Shown in pieces: positions 17,998 to 28,552 of a stretch of 32,573 nucleotides of DNA. The notes below the pieces were generated by a model. That model was given only the letters and a program-made list of their open reading frames with translations. It searched no databases and had not been told where the DNA came from. Location: assembly GCA_017854675.1 (NCBI GenBank), contig JAFMHE010000012.1, positions 1 to 32,573 of the forward strand, read 5' to 3'. The DNA comes from Paracoccaceae bacterium. Its GTDB lineage: Bacteria; Pseudomonadota; Alphaproteobacteria; Rhodobacterales; Rhodobacteraceae. Every line of letters starts with the position of its first letter. Position 1 is the stretch's first letter. Made by a program: the position numbers and the translations under genes.

Positions 17998-19803
17998 ATG
18001 GCCGCATATGAGTACGAAACACACGAATACGACGTTGTTGTTGTAGGGGCGGGGGGCGCCGGTTTGCGCGCCACCCTCGGCATGGCCGAGCAGGGCCTGC
18101 GCACGGCGTGTATTTCCAAGGTTTTCCCGACACGGTCGCACACTGTCGCCGCCCAAGGCGGTATCGCTGCGTCGCTGTCCAACATGGGCCCCGATAACTG
18201 GCAGTGGCACATGTACGACACGGTCAAGGGTTCCGATTGGCTCGGCGACACCGACGCGATGGAATACCTCGCGCGTGAGGCCCCCAAGGCAGTTTACGAG
18301 TTGGAGCACTACGGTGTGCCGTTCTCGCGCACCGAAGAGGGCAAGATTTACCAGCGTCCCTTTGGCGGTCACACAACAGAGTTTGGCGAAGGCCCACCCG
18401 TACAGCGGACGTGCGCCGCAGCAGACCGGACTGGCCACGCGATCCTTCACACGCTTTATGGTCAGTCTTTGAAGCAAAAGGCCGAGTTCTTTATTGAATA
18501 TTTCGCCATTGACCTGATCATGTCTGACGATGGCGTGTGTCAGGGTGTTTTGTGCTGGAAGCTGGATGATGGCACGATGCACCTGTTCTCGGCCAAGATG
18601 GTTGTGCTGGCGACGGGTGGCTATGGCCGCGCGTATTTCTCTGCCACATCTGCACATACCTGCACCGGTGATGGTGGTGGCATGACGGCGCGCGCCGGTC
18701 TGCCGTTGCAAGACATGGAGTTTGTACAGTTCCACCCCACCGGCATTTACGGTGCGGGTTGTCTGATCACTGAAGGCGCACGCGGTGAAGGTGGTTATCT
18801 CACCAACTCCGAGGGCGAGCGGTTTATGGAGCGCTATGCGCCGACCTACAAAGACCTTGCGTCCCGTGACGTGGTCAGCCGTTGCATGACGATGGAAATC
18901 CGCGAAGGGCGCGGTGTGGGCGAGAAGGGGGATCATATCCACCTGCACCTCAACCACCTGCCACCCGAAACGCTGGACCTGCGCCTGCCGGGGATTTCCG
19001 AATCCGCGCGCATCTTTGCCGGTGTGGACCTCACGAAAGAGCCGATCCCTGTGCTGCCAACGGTGCACTATAACATGGGCGGCATTCCGACGAACTATTG
19101 GGGCGAAGTCCTCGCGCCGACCAAAGACAACCCTGACAACGTATCCCCCGGCCTGATGGCTGTGGGCGAAGCGGGTTGTGCTTCTGTGCATGGGGCGAAC
19201 CGTCTTGGGTCTAACTCATTGATCGACCTTGTGGTGTTTGGCCGTGCGGCAGCAATTCGTGCCAAGGATATCGTTGATCCTACGACGGCTGTGCCAACGC
19301 CCAGCAAGCGGTCTATCGAGGCTGCATTCAGCCGCTTTGACGGGTTGCGCTATGCCAAGGGTCATGTGCCCACGGCAGAATTGCGCCTTGAGATGCAGAA
19401 AACCATGCAGGACGACGCAGCGGTGTTCCGCACCGACAAGACGCTGGCCGAAGGCGAAGAAAAGATGAAAGGCGTGGCAGGCAAGCTGGAGGACCTCAAA
19501 GTCACCGACACCTCGCTGGTCTGGAACTCTGACCTCATGGAAACGCTTGAACTGACCAACCTGATGCCCAATGCGGTGGCGACGATTACGGCAGCAGCAG
19601 CACGCAAGGAAAGCCGTGGCGCGCATGCGCATGAGGATTATCCCGATCGTGATGACGTGAACTGGCGCAAGCACTCGCTGATCTGGTTCAAGGGCAACGA
19701 GGCATCATTGGGCTTCCGTGGTGTGCATACGCAGCCACTGACCAGCCATAATGAAGGCGGTATCGACCTGAAAAAGATCGCACCAAAAGCACGGGTTTAT
19801 TAA
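17998..19803 (+). CDS. sdhA: Succinate dehydrogenase flavoprotein subunit
   Basis: 601 aa; [81 protein letters not shown]. Confidence 0.98.
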   Translation: MAAYEYETHEYDVVVVGAGGAGLRATLGMAEQGLRTACISKVFPTRSHTVAAQGGIAASLSNMGPDNWQWHMYDTVKGSDWLGDTDAMEYLAREAPKAVYELEHYGVPFSRTEEGKIYQRPFGGHTTEFGEGPPVQRTCAAADRTGHAILHTLYGQSLKQKAEFFIEYFAIDLIMSDDGVCQGVLCWKLDDGTMHLFSAKMVVLATGGYGRAYFSATSAHTCTGDGGGMTARAGLPLQDMEFVQFHPTGIYGAGCLITEGARGEGGYLTNSEGERFMERYAPTYKDLASRDVVSRCMTMEIREGRGVGEKGDHIHLHLNHLPPETLDLRLPGISESARIFAGVDLTKEPIPVLPTVHYNMGGIPTNYWGEVLAPTKDNPDNVSPGLMAVGEAGCASVHGANRLGSNSLIDLVVFGRAAAIRAKDIVDPTTAVPTPSKRSIEAAFSRFDGLRYAKGHVPTAELRLEMQKTMQDDAAVFRTDKTLAEGEEKMKGVAGKLEDLKVTDTSLVWNSDLMETLELTNLMPNAVATITAAAARKESRGAHAHEDYPDRDDVNWRKHSLIWFKGNEASLGFRGVHTQPLTSHNEGGIDLKKIAPKARVY

Positions 19804-19807
19804 GCGG

Positions 19808-20134
19808 ATGCGTTTAGCGGCTCTTGGATTGTTGGTGGCATTGACGGCCTGCGCCCCTGTGCAGCAGGCCGTCGATAACACTGCGCGCCAGGGGGCCAAA
19901 CGCGTCGTGACAGAAACCCTTGCCACCCGGTTTCCGCAGGTGCCCAAGGAACTCATCACGCCGTTCACCGACTGCATCATCGACAATTCCAACGCTATAG
20001 AGATCCGCGAATATGTGCGGGCCTCTATCGGAGGTGTCGATGATACAACGGTTGCTACAATTCGTGGCGTTCTTGCGCGGCCTGAGACAGCTCAATGCTT
20101 GCAGAAATCCGCGTTTTCGCTGGGACTTGTCTGA
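19808..20134 (+). CDS. Small predicted lipoprotein between sdhA and sdhB
   Basis: 108 aa; MRLAALGLLVALTAC-APVQQAVDNTARQGAKRVVTETLATRFP (lipobox LTAC); starts 4 nt after the sdhA stop. Confidence 0.75.
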   Translation: MRLAALGLLVALTACAPVQQAVDNTARQGAKRVVTETLATRFPQVPKELITPFTDCIIDNSNAIEIREYVRASIGGVDDTTVATIRGVLARPETAQCLQKSAFSLGLV

Positions 20135-20137
20135 CCG

Positions 20138-20938
20138 ATGAATATGGCCAGCTATCCTGTTGTGAACCCGGTCGGCAAAGACGCGCAGCGCGATGCTTTG
20201 CGTGATGTTTTTCTGGGCTCTGACAAAGCGACGCGCCAACGTCTGGTGCCGGTCTTGCCGCCTGCCGAGGTGACGTTTGCGGGCATTCGCATGTATGTCG
20301 ACCCGCGTGACAATTACACCGACCGGATGATCTGGCTGCATGGGCAGCCGCCAGAAATGCAGTCGCTGATGGCATTGACCGAGGTGGTTGAGGGAAAAAA
20401 CGCCTTTGTTCTGGATGTGGGTGCAAATTCGGGTGCCTTCACGGTCCCGCTGGCATTGGCCGCAGGGGCAGCCAGCAGGATCATCGCGTTTGAGCCTAAT
20501 CCGGTAATGATCGGGCGTCTTGCCCATAACGTCGGGCTGAATGGACTGCGTGAAAAGGTCAGGATAGAGAGCTGCGCACTGGGGGATGCACCGGGTGAAG
20601 CGCTGTTGAACCTGCGGGTGGGCAACCACGGTCAGGCCTCGCTAAAGCCCATCGTGGGGCGCGCGCGCGAGGGTGGCACGCTGGTCCCGGTCAGACCGTT
20701 GATGGACTTTGTCGGGCAAGCCGCAAAGCATGATTATTCGGTGTTGAAGGTGGATGTCGAGGGGGCAGAAGTCGATGTTTTGAACCCGATGCTGGAGGCT
20801 GGTGGCTGGCTGCCTGATGCCATGCTGATCGAGACGCGGCATGCAGATGCGTGGGACGTCGATCTGGTTGGGAAAATAACGGCTCTGGGGTTTGCGATAA
20901 CCTTGGAAGCCGACGGAAACACGCTGTTCGTCCGGTAA
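20138..20938 (+). CDS. FkbM-family SAM-dependent methyltransferase between sdhA and sdhB
   Basis: 266 aa; FVLDVGANSGAFTVPLALAAGAASRIIAFEPNPVMIGRLAHNVGLNG, VLKVDVEGAEVDVL. Confidence 0.85.
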   Translation: MNMASYPVVNPVGKDAQRDALRDVFLGSDKATRQRLVPVLPPAEVTFAGIRMYVDPRDNYTDRMIWLHGQPPEMQSLMALTEVVEGKNAFVLDVGANSGAFTVPLALAAGAASRIIAFEPNPVMIGRLAHNVGLNGLREKVRIESCALGDAPGEALLNLRVGNHGQASLKPIVGRAREGGTLVPVRPLMDFVGQAAKHDYSVLKVDVEGAEVDVLNPMLEAGGWLPDAMLIETRHADAWDVDLVGKITALGFAITLEADGNTLFVR

Positions 20939-20958
20939 GGGCGCAGCACTTTGGAAAC

Positions 20959-21002
20959 GCAGCCTTTTGGCTGCATAGCATGAAACGGGCAAGCCTCTGC
21001 CC
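20959..21002 (+). other. Two small perfect hairpins in the FkbM-sdhB intergenic gap
   Basis: GCAGCC-TTTT-GGCTGC (20959-20974) and GGGCA-AGCCTC-TGCCC (20987-21002) just upstream of the sdhB start. Confidence 0.5.
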
Positions 21003-21020
21003 TTGATCAGGAGAAGCGAC

Positions 21021-21800
21021 ATGGTTCAGCTCACACTCCCCAAGAACTCCCGCATGACGACGGGCAAAACATGGCCGCGCCCCCAAGGGGCGACCAACGT
21101 CAAGGAATTCCACATCTACCGTTGGAACCCCGATGACGGCAAAAACCCTGCCGTGGATACCTATTTCGTCGATCTTGATACCTGTGGCCCGATGATTTTG
21201 GACGCACTGATCAAGATCAAGAACGAGATTGACCCGACGCTGACCTTCCGCCGGTCCTGCCGCGAGGGGATTTGTGGTTCCTGTGCTATGAACATCGACG
21301 GGATCAACACGCTGGCCTGCACTTACGGTGTGGAAGAGGTCAAAGGCACGGTCAAAATCTATCCGCTGCCGCACATGCCGGTGATCAAGGATTTGATCCC
21401 TGATCTGACGCATTTTTACGCGCAGCACGCCAGTATCCAGCCGTGGTTGGAAACGGAAACGCCCGCACCGGCAAAAGAATGGAAGCAGTCGATCGACGAT
21501 CGTCAAAAACTGGACGGCCTATACGAGTGCATCATGTGCGCGTGTTGTTCCACGTCTTGCCCCAGCTACTGGTGGAACGGCGACCGTTATCTTGGACCAG
21601 CAGCATTGCTGCACGCCTACCGCTGGATCATCGACAGCCGGGATGAGGCGACCGGAGAGCGGTTGGACGAGTTGGAAGACCCGTTCAAGCTTTATCGTTG
21701 CCACACGATCATGAACTGCGCGAAAACATGCCCCAAGGGTTTGAACCCGGCGGCAGCGATTTCCAAGATCAAGAAACTGATGATCGAACGCACGGTTTGA
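21021..21800 (+). CDS. sdhB: Succinate dehydrogenase iron-sulfur subunit
   Basis: 259 aa; [49 protein letters not shown] cluster-ligand motifs. Confidence 0.98.
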   Translation: MVQLTLPKNSRMTTGKTWPRPQGATNVKEFHIYRWNPDDGKNPAVDTYFVDLDTCGPMILDALIKIKNEIDPTLTFRRSCREGICGSCAMNIDGINTLACTYGVEEVKGTVKIYPLPHMPVIKDLIPDLTHFYAQHASIQPWLETETPAPAKEWKQSIDDRQKLDGLYECIMCACCSTSCPSYWWNGDRYLGPAALLHAYRWIIDSRDEATGERLDELEDPFKLYRCHTIMNCAKTCPKGLNPAAAISKIKKLMIERTV

Positions 21801-21959
21801 TCCTTATCCTTCACCTGCGGTTTGTCTTCGTCCTGACCGGACGAGGACGACCAAAGGCTGAATGAGGGGCGATGCGCGATAACCTTGCGGACCCGCCGCG
21901 CCTTTCGCTCGACATATGTCGGGTTGTAGCGGTACGTTTCCCTGAACACGGGGGACGCC

Positions 21960-23612
21960 ATGACAGATCACACATTCAAGCCGGATATCATTGTTGTCGG
22001 CGCGGGCCTTTCTGGCATGGTTGCAGCGCATGAGGCGATCTTGCGGGGGCGCAAAGTCTTGATGTTGGATCAAGAAGCGCCGCAGTCCCTTGGCGGGCAG
22101 GCGTTTTGGTCGCTGGGCGGGCTGTTCATGGTGAACTCACCCGAACAACGCCGTCTTGGCATCCGCGATTCAGTTGAATTGGCGTATAATGACTGGATGG
22201 GTTCCGCCCAGTTTGACCGACCCGAGGATGCCAACCCCAAGCTGTATGCCGAAAAGTTCATTGAGTGGTCGGCGGGGGGCATGCGGCGCTGGTGTTTTGC
22301 GCTGGGTATGCGGTGGTTTCCGGTGGTCGGGTGGGCAGAGCGGGGCGGTGCAGATGCACAAGGGCATGGCAATTCCGTGCCGCGCTTTCACATTACATGG
22401 GGCACCGGCACGGGTGTTGTCGCGCCTTTCGTAAAGCTTGTGACCGACTATGCGGCGGCGGGCAGTCTGCGCATCGCATTTCGTCACCGGGCGACAGAAC
22501 TGATCACAACAAATGGCGCTGTGACAGGCGTGCGTGGCGATGTTTTGGAAGACAGCCTTGCCGCGCGGGGGCACAGCACTTCCCGGGTTGTCACCGGCAC
22601 GTTTGAACATCACGCAGAGGCGACGGTCCTGACCACAGGCGGCATTGGCGGCAACCACGATACGGTGCGCGCGCATTGGCCGGTGGACCGGTTGGGAAAA
22701 CCGCCAAGCAGAATGGTCGCGGGTGTGCCTGATTATGTCGACGGAAAAATGCACGGGTTTGCCGCCGATGCCGGGGCGGGACTAATCAATGAGGACCGCA
22801 TGTGGCACTATTGCGAGGGCGTGCAGAACTGGAACTCCATCTGGCCCAACCACGGTATTCGCATTTTGCCCGGTCCGTCCTCTATGTGGTTCGACGCAAA
22901 AGGCGACCGGATGGAGGCCCCCTATTATCCCGGTTTCGACACGCTGGGGACGCTAAAGCGCATTTTACAGGCGGGGGAACATTCGTGGTTCATCCTGACC
23001 CAGAAAATCATCGAAAAGGAATTTGCCCTTTCGGGATCAGAGCAGAACCCGGATTTAACTGATGGCGGCTGGCGCGATGTCCTCAAGGCGCGTCTGGGCA
23101 AAGGCGCGACACCGGCGGTCGAGGCGTTCAAGAAACATGGCGACGATTTCGTTGTGGCGGATGATCTCGAAACGCTTGTGGCCGGGATGAACAAGATCAC
23201 GCCAGAGGCGCCTGTCGATCTGGATCACATTCGCACGCAAATCCGCGCGCGGGATTTGCAGATCAACAACCCGTTCTGCAAGGATGCGCAGATTACGGCG
23301 ATCAATGGCGCGCGCACCTACAAGGGTGACAAGTTGATCCGCACAGCAAAACCCCATGCTATTCTGGACAAGGCCAATGGGCCGCTGATTGCCGTCAGGC
23401 TGAACATCGTGACGCGCAAGTCGTTGGGCGGGTTGCACACCGATATTGAGGGGCGCGTTCTGACGCCAAAGGGCGACGTGTTGCCGGGATTATTCGCAGC
23501 GGGCGAAGTTTGTGGCTTTGGCGGTGGCGGTTATCACGGATACAATGCGCTGGAGGGGACATTCTTGGGTGGGTGCCTGTTTTCGGGCCGTATGGCGGGG
23601 CAAAACGCATGA
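21960..23612 (+). CDS. FAD-binding dehydrogenase (succinate dehydrogenase/fumarate reductase/ketosteroid-dehydrogenase-like flavoprotein)
   Basis: 550 aa; IIVVGAGLSGMVAAHEAILRGRKVLMLDQE...SLGGQAFWSLGG; C-terminal GLFAAGEVCGFGGGGYHGYNALEGTFLGGCLFSGRMAG. Confidence 0.85.
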   Translation: MTDHTFKPDIIVVGAGLSGMVAAHEAILRGRKVLMLDQEAPQSLGGQAFWSLGGLFMVNSPEQRRLGIRDSVELAYNDWMGSAQFDRPEDANPKLYAEKFIEWSAGGMRRWCFALGMRWFPVVGWAERGGADAQGHGNSVPRFHITWGTGTGVVAPFVKLVTDYAAAGSLRIAFRHRATELITTNGAVTGVRGDVLEDSLAARGHSTSRVVTGTFEHHAEATVLTTGGIGGNHDTVRAHWPVDRLGKPPSRMVAGVPDYVDGKMHGFAADAGAGLINEDRMWHYCEGVQNWNSIWPNHGIRILPGPSSMWFDAKGDRMEAPYYPGFDTLGTLKRILQAGEHSWFILTQKIIEKEFALSGSEQNPDLTDGGWRDVLKARLGKGATPAVEAFKKHGDDFVVADDLETLVAGMNKITPEAPVDLDHIRTQIRARDLQINNPFCKDAQITAINGARTYKGDKLIRTAKPHAILDKANGPLIAVRLNIVTRKSLGGLHTDIEGRVLTPKGDVLPGLFAAGEVCGFGGGGYHGYNALEGTFLGGCLFSGRMAGQNA

Positions 23613-24454
23613 GCATGATCCCCCCAGATGCAGACGCACGCCGTGCGATCCCGCCGGTGATCTGCTACCCGGTTGAAACGCTCCCGCAGCCTGACATGGC
23701 GATCTACGCCAATGCGCGAGAGACGCTGACCAAGACGGGCGAGGTTCTTGTCCCGCCACGCGATGCCGCAACATTTAACGTGCCTGCAGGTCATTTCTTT
23801 CGCATTACGTCCGTAGAAGGGTCGCAGGTCGGTGATCTGAACCTGTGGAATGCCAATGATCTGAACGAGCGGTTCTATTCCGGCAAAACCCGCGCATTGC
23901 ACGGCACGCATATTACGACTGGCGACAGGATGTGGTCATCCTTTCCCGGACTGCGGCCCATGGCGACGATCACCTATGACAGTCTGGGCTGGTACGGGAT
24001 GGACCCGTTTGGCGGTTCTGTCCATGATGTTATTGGCACCCGGTGCGATCCCTATACGCATAGTCTGTTGAAGGGCGGGCAGTACCACCATTGTTGCCAC
24101 TCCAATCTGACACGCGCGATGGCGGATCATCTGGGCGTGTCGCCGGTTGAGGCCGAAGCGCATGTGCATGACGTGCTGAACGTCTTTATGTGCACAGGTT
24201 TCACCCGCGACACCGGGCAGTATTTTATGAAGGCCAGCCCCGTAAGGCCCGGCGATACGTTGGAATTCTTTGCAGAGATTGATCTGATTGGTGCGCTCAG
24301 CGCCTGCCCCGGAGGGGATTGTTCGGCTGAGCATTCATCAGATACGGCCGCGTGCCATCCGCTTTTGGTTGAAACGTTTCAGCCTGCTGCGGGTGCATTG
24401 GACGGTTGGGTCGCTCCTGCCGTAAATGGATACGACAGAAGCCATGGCCGGTAA
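23609..24454 (+). CDS. DUF1989 (urea carboxylase-associated) family protein
   Basis: 281 aa from MSMIPPDADARRAIPPVICYP; RCDPYTHSLLKGGQYHHCCHSNLTRAM and CPGGDCS resemble the DUF1989 metal-ligand pattern; ATGA overlap with the preceding FAD gene. Confidence 0.75.
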   Translation: MSMIPPDADARRAIPPVICYPVETLPQPDMAIYANARETLTKTGEVLVPPRDAATFNVPAGHFFRITSVEGSQVGDLNLWNANDLNERFYSGKTRALHGTHITTGDRMWSSFPGLRPMATITYDSLGWYGMDPFGGSVHDVIGTRCDPYTHSLLKGGQYHHCCHSNLTRAMADHLGVSPVEAEAHVHDVLNVFMCTGFTRDTGQYFMKASPVRPGDTLEFFAEIDLIGALSACPGGDCSAEHSSDTAACHPLLVETFQPAAGALDGWVAPAVNGYDRSHGR

Positions 24455-24469
24455 TCGGGCGGGGTACAT

Positions 24470-25174
24470 TCAGGCGAATGCCGCCTCTAGCGCGATTTTG
24501 ACCATATCGCCGAACGTCTTTTCGCGATCCTCGGCGGGCAAGGCTTCGCCCGTTTGGAGATGGTCCGATACGGTAAGCACGGCCAAGGCCCGACGACCGT
24601 GCCGCGCAGCAAGAGTATAAAGCTCGGCTGCTTCCATCTCGACGGCAAGAATACCGTGGCGCACCATTTGCGCATCCAGATCATCGCGTTCGGCATAGAA
24701 TACATCTGATGAATAGATACCGCCGACATGTGTCTTTGCGCCTCTATTCTCGGCTGCGGCAACGGCTGCGCGGAGTAGCGGCCAATCTGCAACGGGCGCA
24801 TAGTTCACTTCGCGGAAAATAGCCGAGGAAGGGGAGGTAATGGTGCTGGCGGTCATCGCGATAATGACATCGCGAATACCAACATGCGGTTGCATGCCGC
24901 CGCAGGACCCGATGCGAATAAGCGTCTGGGCGTTGTGATCCCGGATCAATTCATTCACGTAAATCGACAGGGACGGCATGCCCATCCCGGAACCTTGGAT
25001 GGTCACACGGTTGCCTTTCCATGTGCCGGTAAAGCCCAGCATGCCGCGCACTTCATTGACCAATACCGCGTCTTTCAGAAACGTTTCGGCGGCCCATTTG
25101 GCGCGGTATGGATCACCGGGCATAAGGATCGTTTCAGCGATTTCGCCAGGCTTTGCGCCGATATGAATTGTCAT
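24470..25174 (-). CDS. deoD: Purine-nucleoside phosphorylase, DeoD type
   Basis: 234 aa [33 protein letters not shown]...RIGSCGG...[20 protein letters not shown]; start at 25174 behind GGGGAAAG. Confidence 0.95.
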   Translation of the reverse strand: MTIHIGAKPGEIAETILMPGDPYRAKWAAETFLKDAVLVNEVRGMLGFTGTWKGNRVTIQGSGMGMPSLSIYVNELIRDHNAQTLIRIGSCGGMQPHVGIRDVIIAMTASTITSPSSAIFREVNYAPVADWPLLRAAVAAAENRGAKTHVGGIYSSDVFYAERDDLDAQMVRHGILAVEMEAAELYTLAARHGRRALAVLTVSDHLQTGEALPAEDREKTFGDMVKIALEAAFA

Positions 25175-25301
25175 TATTTCTTTCCCCTTTTTAGGCGACA
25201 AAGTGCCCAAATCGGGTAGGCGGGGCAAGGCGGAAGTGCTGGTTCAAGGGGTGTGTGCAGAGTTTCAGCGTCAGATTCGAATCAATCCCGTAGCAGGCAA
25301 C

Positions 25302-25329
25302 AAAAAAAGCCGCCCAGAATTGAGCGGCT
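25302..25329 (-). terminator. Rho-independent terminator of the H-NS-like gene
   Basis: Minus strand reads AGCCGC-TCAATTCTGG-GCGGCT-TTTTTT. Confidence 0.85.
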
Positions 25330-25356
25330 CATTTCAATCAAAAGCTGAAGGGCAGC

Positions 25357-25710
25357 TTAGATCAGCATCGATTCTGGCGCGGCGCCGTTTTCTACCGCTG
25401 CACGAAACCAATTCGGCTGTCGGCCTTTACCGGTCCATGTGCGCGTTGGATCCGCGGGATCGGCGTATTTGGGTGCAGTTTTGGTGCCGGTCTTTTTCGC
25501 CTTTGCTTTAGGCGTTTTAGTTGATTTCTGTTTTGGTTTTTCGTCTTTTTCCAACTCATCAAGCGAAAAGCCAAACTCTGCAGCGGCCTTTTGTGCTGCC
25601 TTTTTCGCGTCTCTCAGATCCCGCGCTTTTGCATTCTGCAAAGCAGTTTTTACATCTTTAAGGAGTTTCTCCAATTCCTTGCGGGTCATCGTTTTGAGGT
25701 CGGTTTTCAT
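25357..25710 (-). CDS. H-NS family nucleoid-associated protein (HvrA/Spb-like)
   Basis: 117 aa; coiled N-terminus and C-terminal DPTRTWTGKGRQPNWFRAAVENG DNA-binding core. Confidence 0.9.
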   Translation of the reverse strand: MKTDLKTMTRKELEKLLKDVKTALQNAKARDLRDAKKAAQKAAAEFGFSLDELEKDEKPKQKSTKTPKAKAKKTGTKTAPKYADPADPTRTWTGKGRQPNWFRAAVENGAAPESMLI

Positions 25711-25791
25711 AGCTTATTCCCTTTGCTACTCTCTCTAACTGAGTGGAGATAACCGAAATGATCATTCAGTAAAACTAAGAATTTTGCCATA

Positions 25792-27759
25792 TTATTCTGC
25801 TGCAACTGCTGCGGGATCGGCCAGCGTCACGATATCCCCCATGATTGTATTCAATTCGAAGTCTTTTGGCGTATATACCCGTGCAACACCCATGGCCTTG
25901 AGGCGGGCAGCGTCATCATCAGGAATGATCCCGCCAACAATCACCGGAACATGGCCCAGTCCAGCATCGCGCATTTGTTTCATCAGGTCTTCGACAAGGG
26001 GGATGTGTGATCCCGACAAGATCGACAACCCGACCACATGGGCTTGGTCGTTCTTGGCGGCATCTACAATCTCCGAGGGAGTGAGCCGGATACCCTCGTA
26101 TGCAATATCCATGCCGCAATCACGGGCCCGCACGGCGATCTGTTCCGCACCGTTTGAATGACCATCAAGGCCGGGTTTGCCGACAAGGAATTTCAACCGA
26201 CGGCCCAGTTTGTCGCTGACCGCGTCGACGGCAGCGCGCAGGTCGTCCAACCCTTCGGTCTTGTTGGACTGTCCTTTTGCCACACCCGTCGGGCCGCGGT
26301 ATTCTCCATGAACGGCGCGCATTTGGGCGGCCCATTCGCCAGTGGTCACACCCGCCTTTGCGGCCGCAACAGAGGCTGGCATGACATTGCGGCCTTCGGC
26401 TGCGGCAGCGCGCAGGTCTGCAAGGGCGGCATCCACAGCCCCTTGATCACGGGCATCGCGCCAAGCGTTCAACCGGTCGATCTGTTCGGCCTCAACCGCC
26501 GGGTCCACAACCATGATGCCGCCATCACCCGTCATCAACGGAGAGGGTTCGCCTTGCTGCCATTTGTTCACGCCGACAACGATGGTTTCGCCAGCCTCAA
26601 TTCGGCCCAACCGGTCTGAATTGCTTTCGACCAAACGGCCTTTCATATAATCAATCGCGGAAATCGCGCCGCCCATGCCATCAAGCAGGGCCAATTCAGC
26701 GCGCGCGCCTTCTTTTAGCATTTCTACTTTTGCGTCCACGGCAGGGTTGCCGTCAAACAGATCATCGAATTCCAAAAGGTCGGTTTCATACGCCAGAATT
26801 TGTTGCATCCGCATCGACCATTGTTGGTCCCATGGGCGCGGCAGGCCAAGCGCCTCGTTCCATGCGGGTAATTGAACCGCACGGGCGCGGGCCTTTTTCG
26901 ATAAGGTCACGGCCAGCATTTCGATTAGAATACGGTAGACGTTATTTTCGGGCTGCTGTTCGGTCAATCCCAGCGAATTGACCTGAACGCCGTACCGGAA
27001 GCGGCGGTATTTTGGATCCTGCACGCCGTAGCGTTCCAGACAAATCTCGTCCCACAGATCAACAAAGGCGCGCATTTTGCACATCTCGGTCACGAACCGA
27101 ATACCGGCATTCACAAAGAATGAAATACGGCCCACGAGGGCGGGGAAATCTTTTTCGTCCACACGCGGGCGCAGTTGATCCAGAACGGCGGTGGCGGTTG
27201 CCAAGGCAAATGCCAATTCCTGTTCCGGCGTCGCACCGGCTTCTTGCAGGTGGTAGGAACACACGTTCATCGGGTTCCATTTCGGAACGGATGTGTAGCA
27301 ATACTCTGCCACATCTGCGATCATTTTCAAGGACGGGGCAGGGGGGCAGATATAGGTGCCGCGGCTGAGGTATTCCTTGATCAGGTCGTTTTGTACCGTG
27401 CCTTGAAGCTGGGAAATATCCGCGCCCTGTTCTTCGGCGACCGCGATATAGAGTGACAAGAGCCAAGGTGCCGTCGCGTTGATTGTCATCGATGTGTTCA
27501 TCTGGTCCAGCGGGATGTCCCTGAACAGCATCCGCATATCGCCCAGATGGCTGACCGGCACACCGACCTTGCCGACCTCGCCGCGCGACAGGATGTGGTC
27601 GCTGTCATAGCCGGTTTGCGTGGGCAGATCGAAGGCAACCGACAGGCCGGTCTGCCCTTTGGCAAGGTTAGACCGATAGAGTTCGTTTGACGCCTCGGCG
27701 GTGGAATGGCCTGCATAGGTCCGGATCAGCCAGGGGCGGTCTTTTGTTTGCTCGGACAT
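25792..27759 (-). CDS. ecm: (2R)-ethylmalonyl-CoA mutase, B12-dependent
   Basis: 655 aa; MSEQTKDRPWLIRTYAGHSTAEASNELYRSNLAKGQTGLSVAFDLPTQTGYDSDH and KPGLDGHSNGAEQIAVRARDCGMDIAYEG (B12-binding DGHxxG); about 2.3 kb from ccr. Confidence 0.93.
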   Translation of the reverse strand: MSEQTKDRPWLIRTYAGHSTAEASNELYRSNLAKGQTGLSVAFDLPTQTGYDSDHILSRGEVGKVGVPVSHLGDMRMLFRDIPLDQMNTSMTINATAPWLLSLYIAVAEEQGADISQLQGTVQNDLIKEYLSRGTYICPPAPSLKMIADVAEYCYTSVPKWNPMNVCSYHLQEAGATPEQELAFALATATAVLDQLRPRVDEKDFPALVGRISFFVNAGIRFVTEMCKMRAFVDLWDEICLERYGVQDPKYRRFRYGVQVNSLGLTEQQPENNVYRILIEMLAVTLSKKARARAVQLPAWNEALGLPRPWDQQWSMRMQQILAYETDLLEFDDLFDGNPAVDAKVEMLKEGARAELALLDGMGGAISAIDYMKGRLVESNSDRLGRIEAGETIVVGVNKWQQGEPSPLMTGDGGIMVVDPAVEAEQIDRLNAWRDARDQGAVDAALADLRAAAAEGRNVMPASVAAAKAGVTTGEWAAQMRAVHGEYRGPTGVAKGQSNKTEGLDDLRAAVDAVSDKLGRRLKFLVGKPGLDGHSNGAEQIAVRARDCGMDIAYEGIRLTPSEIVDAAKNDQAHVVGLSILSGSHIPLVEDLMKQMRDAGLGHVPVIVGGIIPDDDAARLKAMGVARVYTPKDFELNTIMGDIVTLADPAAVAAE

Positions 27760-27853
27760 CTGCGCGGCTCCTTGAATCGCTTCGGTAATAATATTGCGTT
27801 GCGTGCTTCATATGGGACATATTGTGCCCATGTCAATTCGCCGCATTGCGGCA

Positions 27854-28486
27854 TTATGCGGAATTCAAGCGGCTGTGTCCATGAGCGGTGGGCGCGTCCG
27901 GCGTCACGTCACACCGCATTTTGGTAGATGCACGGAAGCCGAATACCCAACGCAAAGGTCCAATATCCTCTTCGCCGATGGCAACAAAGCCTTTGCGTTC
28001 ATAAAGCGCCTTGGCGCGGGGGTTGGTGTCAATCACATCCAGCCGCACCGCAGCCAGACCAAGTGCGCGGGCAGTGTCCTTGATTGCGTCCAGCAGTGCC
28101 GATCCAAGGCCCATCCCGCGTGCCGCAGACCCCACGCAGATGCCGTCCATCAATAAAACATCGTCCGCCAGATCACGTTCCACAAGCGCCACCAGCGGCG
28201 CACGCCACAGCACCGACAGCCATCCATAAGCCCGCGCCAGATCCGCCAGTCCGCCACCGATCAGCGCGCCTTGGGAGGTTTTGTATCCTGCCACGCCCAA
28301 TACATCACCGTCCGCATTGCGCGCGACCAGCGCAAATTTCGGGTCCAACTGCGTTGCAATGAAACGCAATGCCTTGTGTTCTGGCCCCATCACACGGCCC
28401 AGCTTGGCCGAGAACGCCTCCCAATACAGGGCTGCGATGACAGGCCTTTCGTGGTCTTCAAACCCTTCGCTGATCGTAAATTCCAC
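27854..28486 (-). CDS. GNAT-family N-acetyltransferase (GTG start)
   Basis: VEFTISEGFEDHERPVIAALYWEAFSAKLG...GICVGSAARGMGLGSALLDAIKDTARALG...NPRAKALYERKGFVAIGEE. Start at 28486 preferred over 28630, which would overlap the divergent gene. Confidence 0.85.
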   Translation of the reverse strand: MEFTISEGFEDHERPVIAALYWEAFSAKLGRVMGPEHKALRFIATQLDPKFALVARNADGDVLGVAGYKTSQGALIGGGLADLARAYGWLSVLWRAPLVALVERDLADDVLLMDGICVGSAARGMGLGSALLDAIKDTARALGLAAVRLDVIDTNPRAKALYERKGFVAIGEEDIGPLRWVFGFRASTKMRCDVTPDAPTAHGHSRLNSA

Positions 28487-28552
28487 CGCACGATCCCTTT
28501 TGCTATCACTTAGATATTGTCGCGGACGCGGCTGCCTGCAAGGGTGCGGCCC

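Noticed and set aside
17980-19191. 403-aa minus-strand ORF opposite sdhA
   Set aside because: Shadow of sdhA; no family-like motifs and no plausible context.
21830-21853. Hairpin TCGTCC-TGACC-GGACGA after sdhB as a terminator
   Set aside because: No T tract follows; function cannot be supported.
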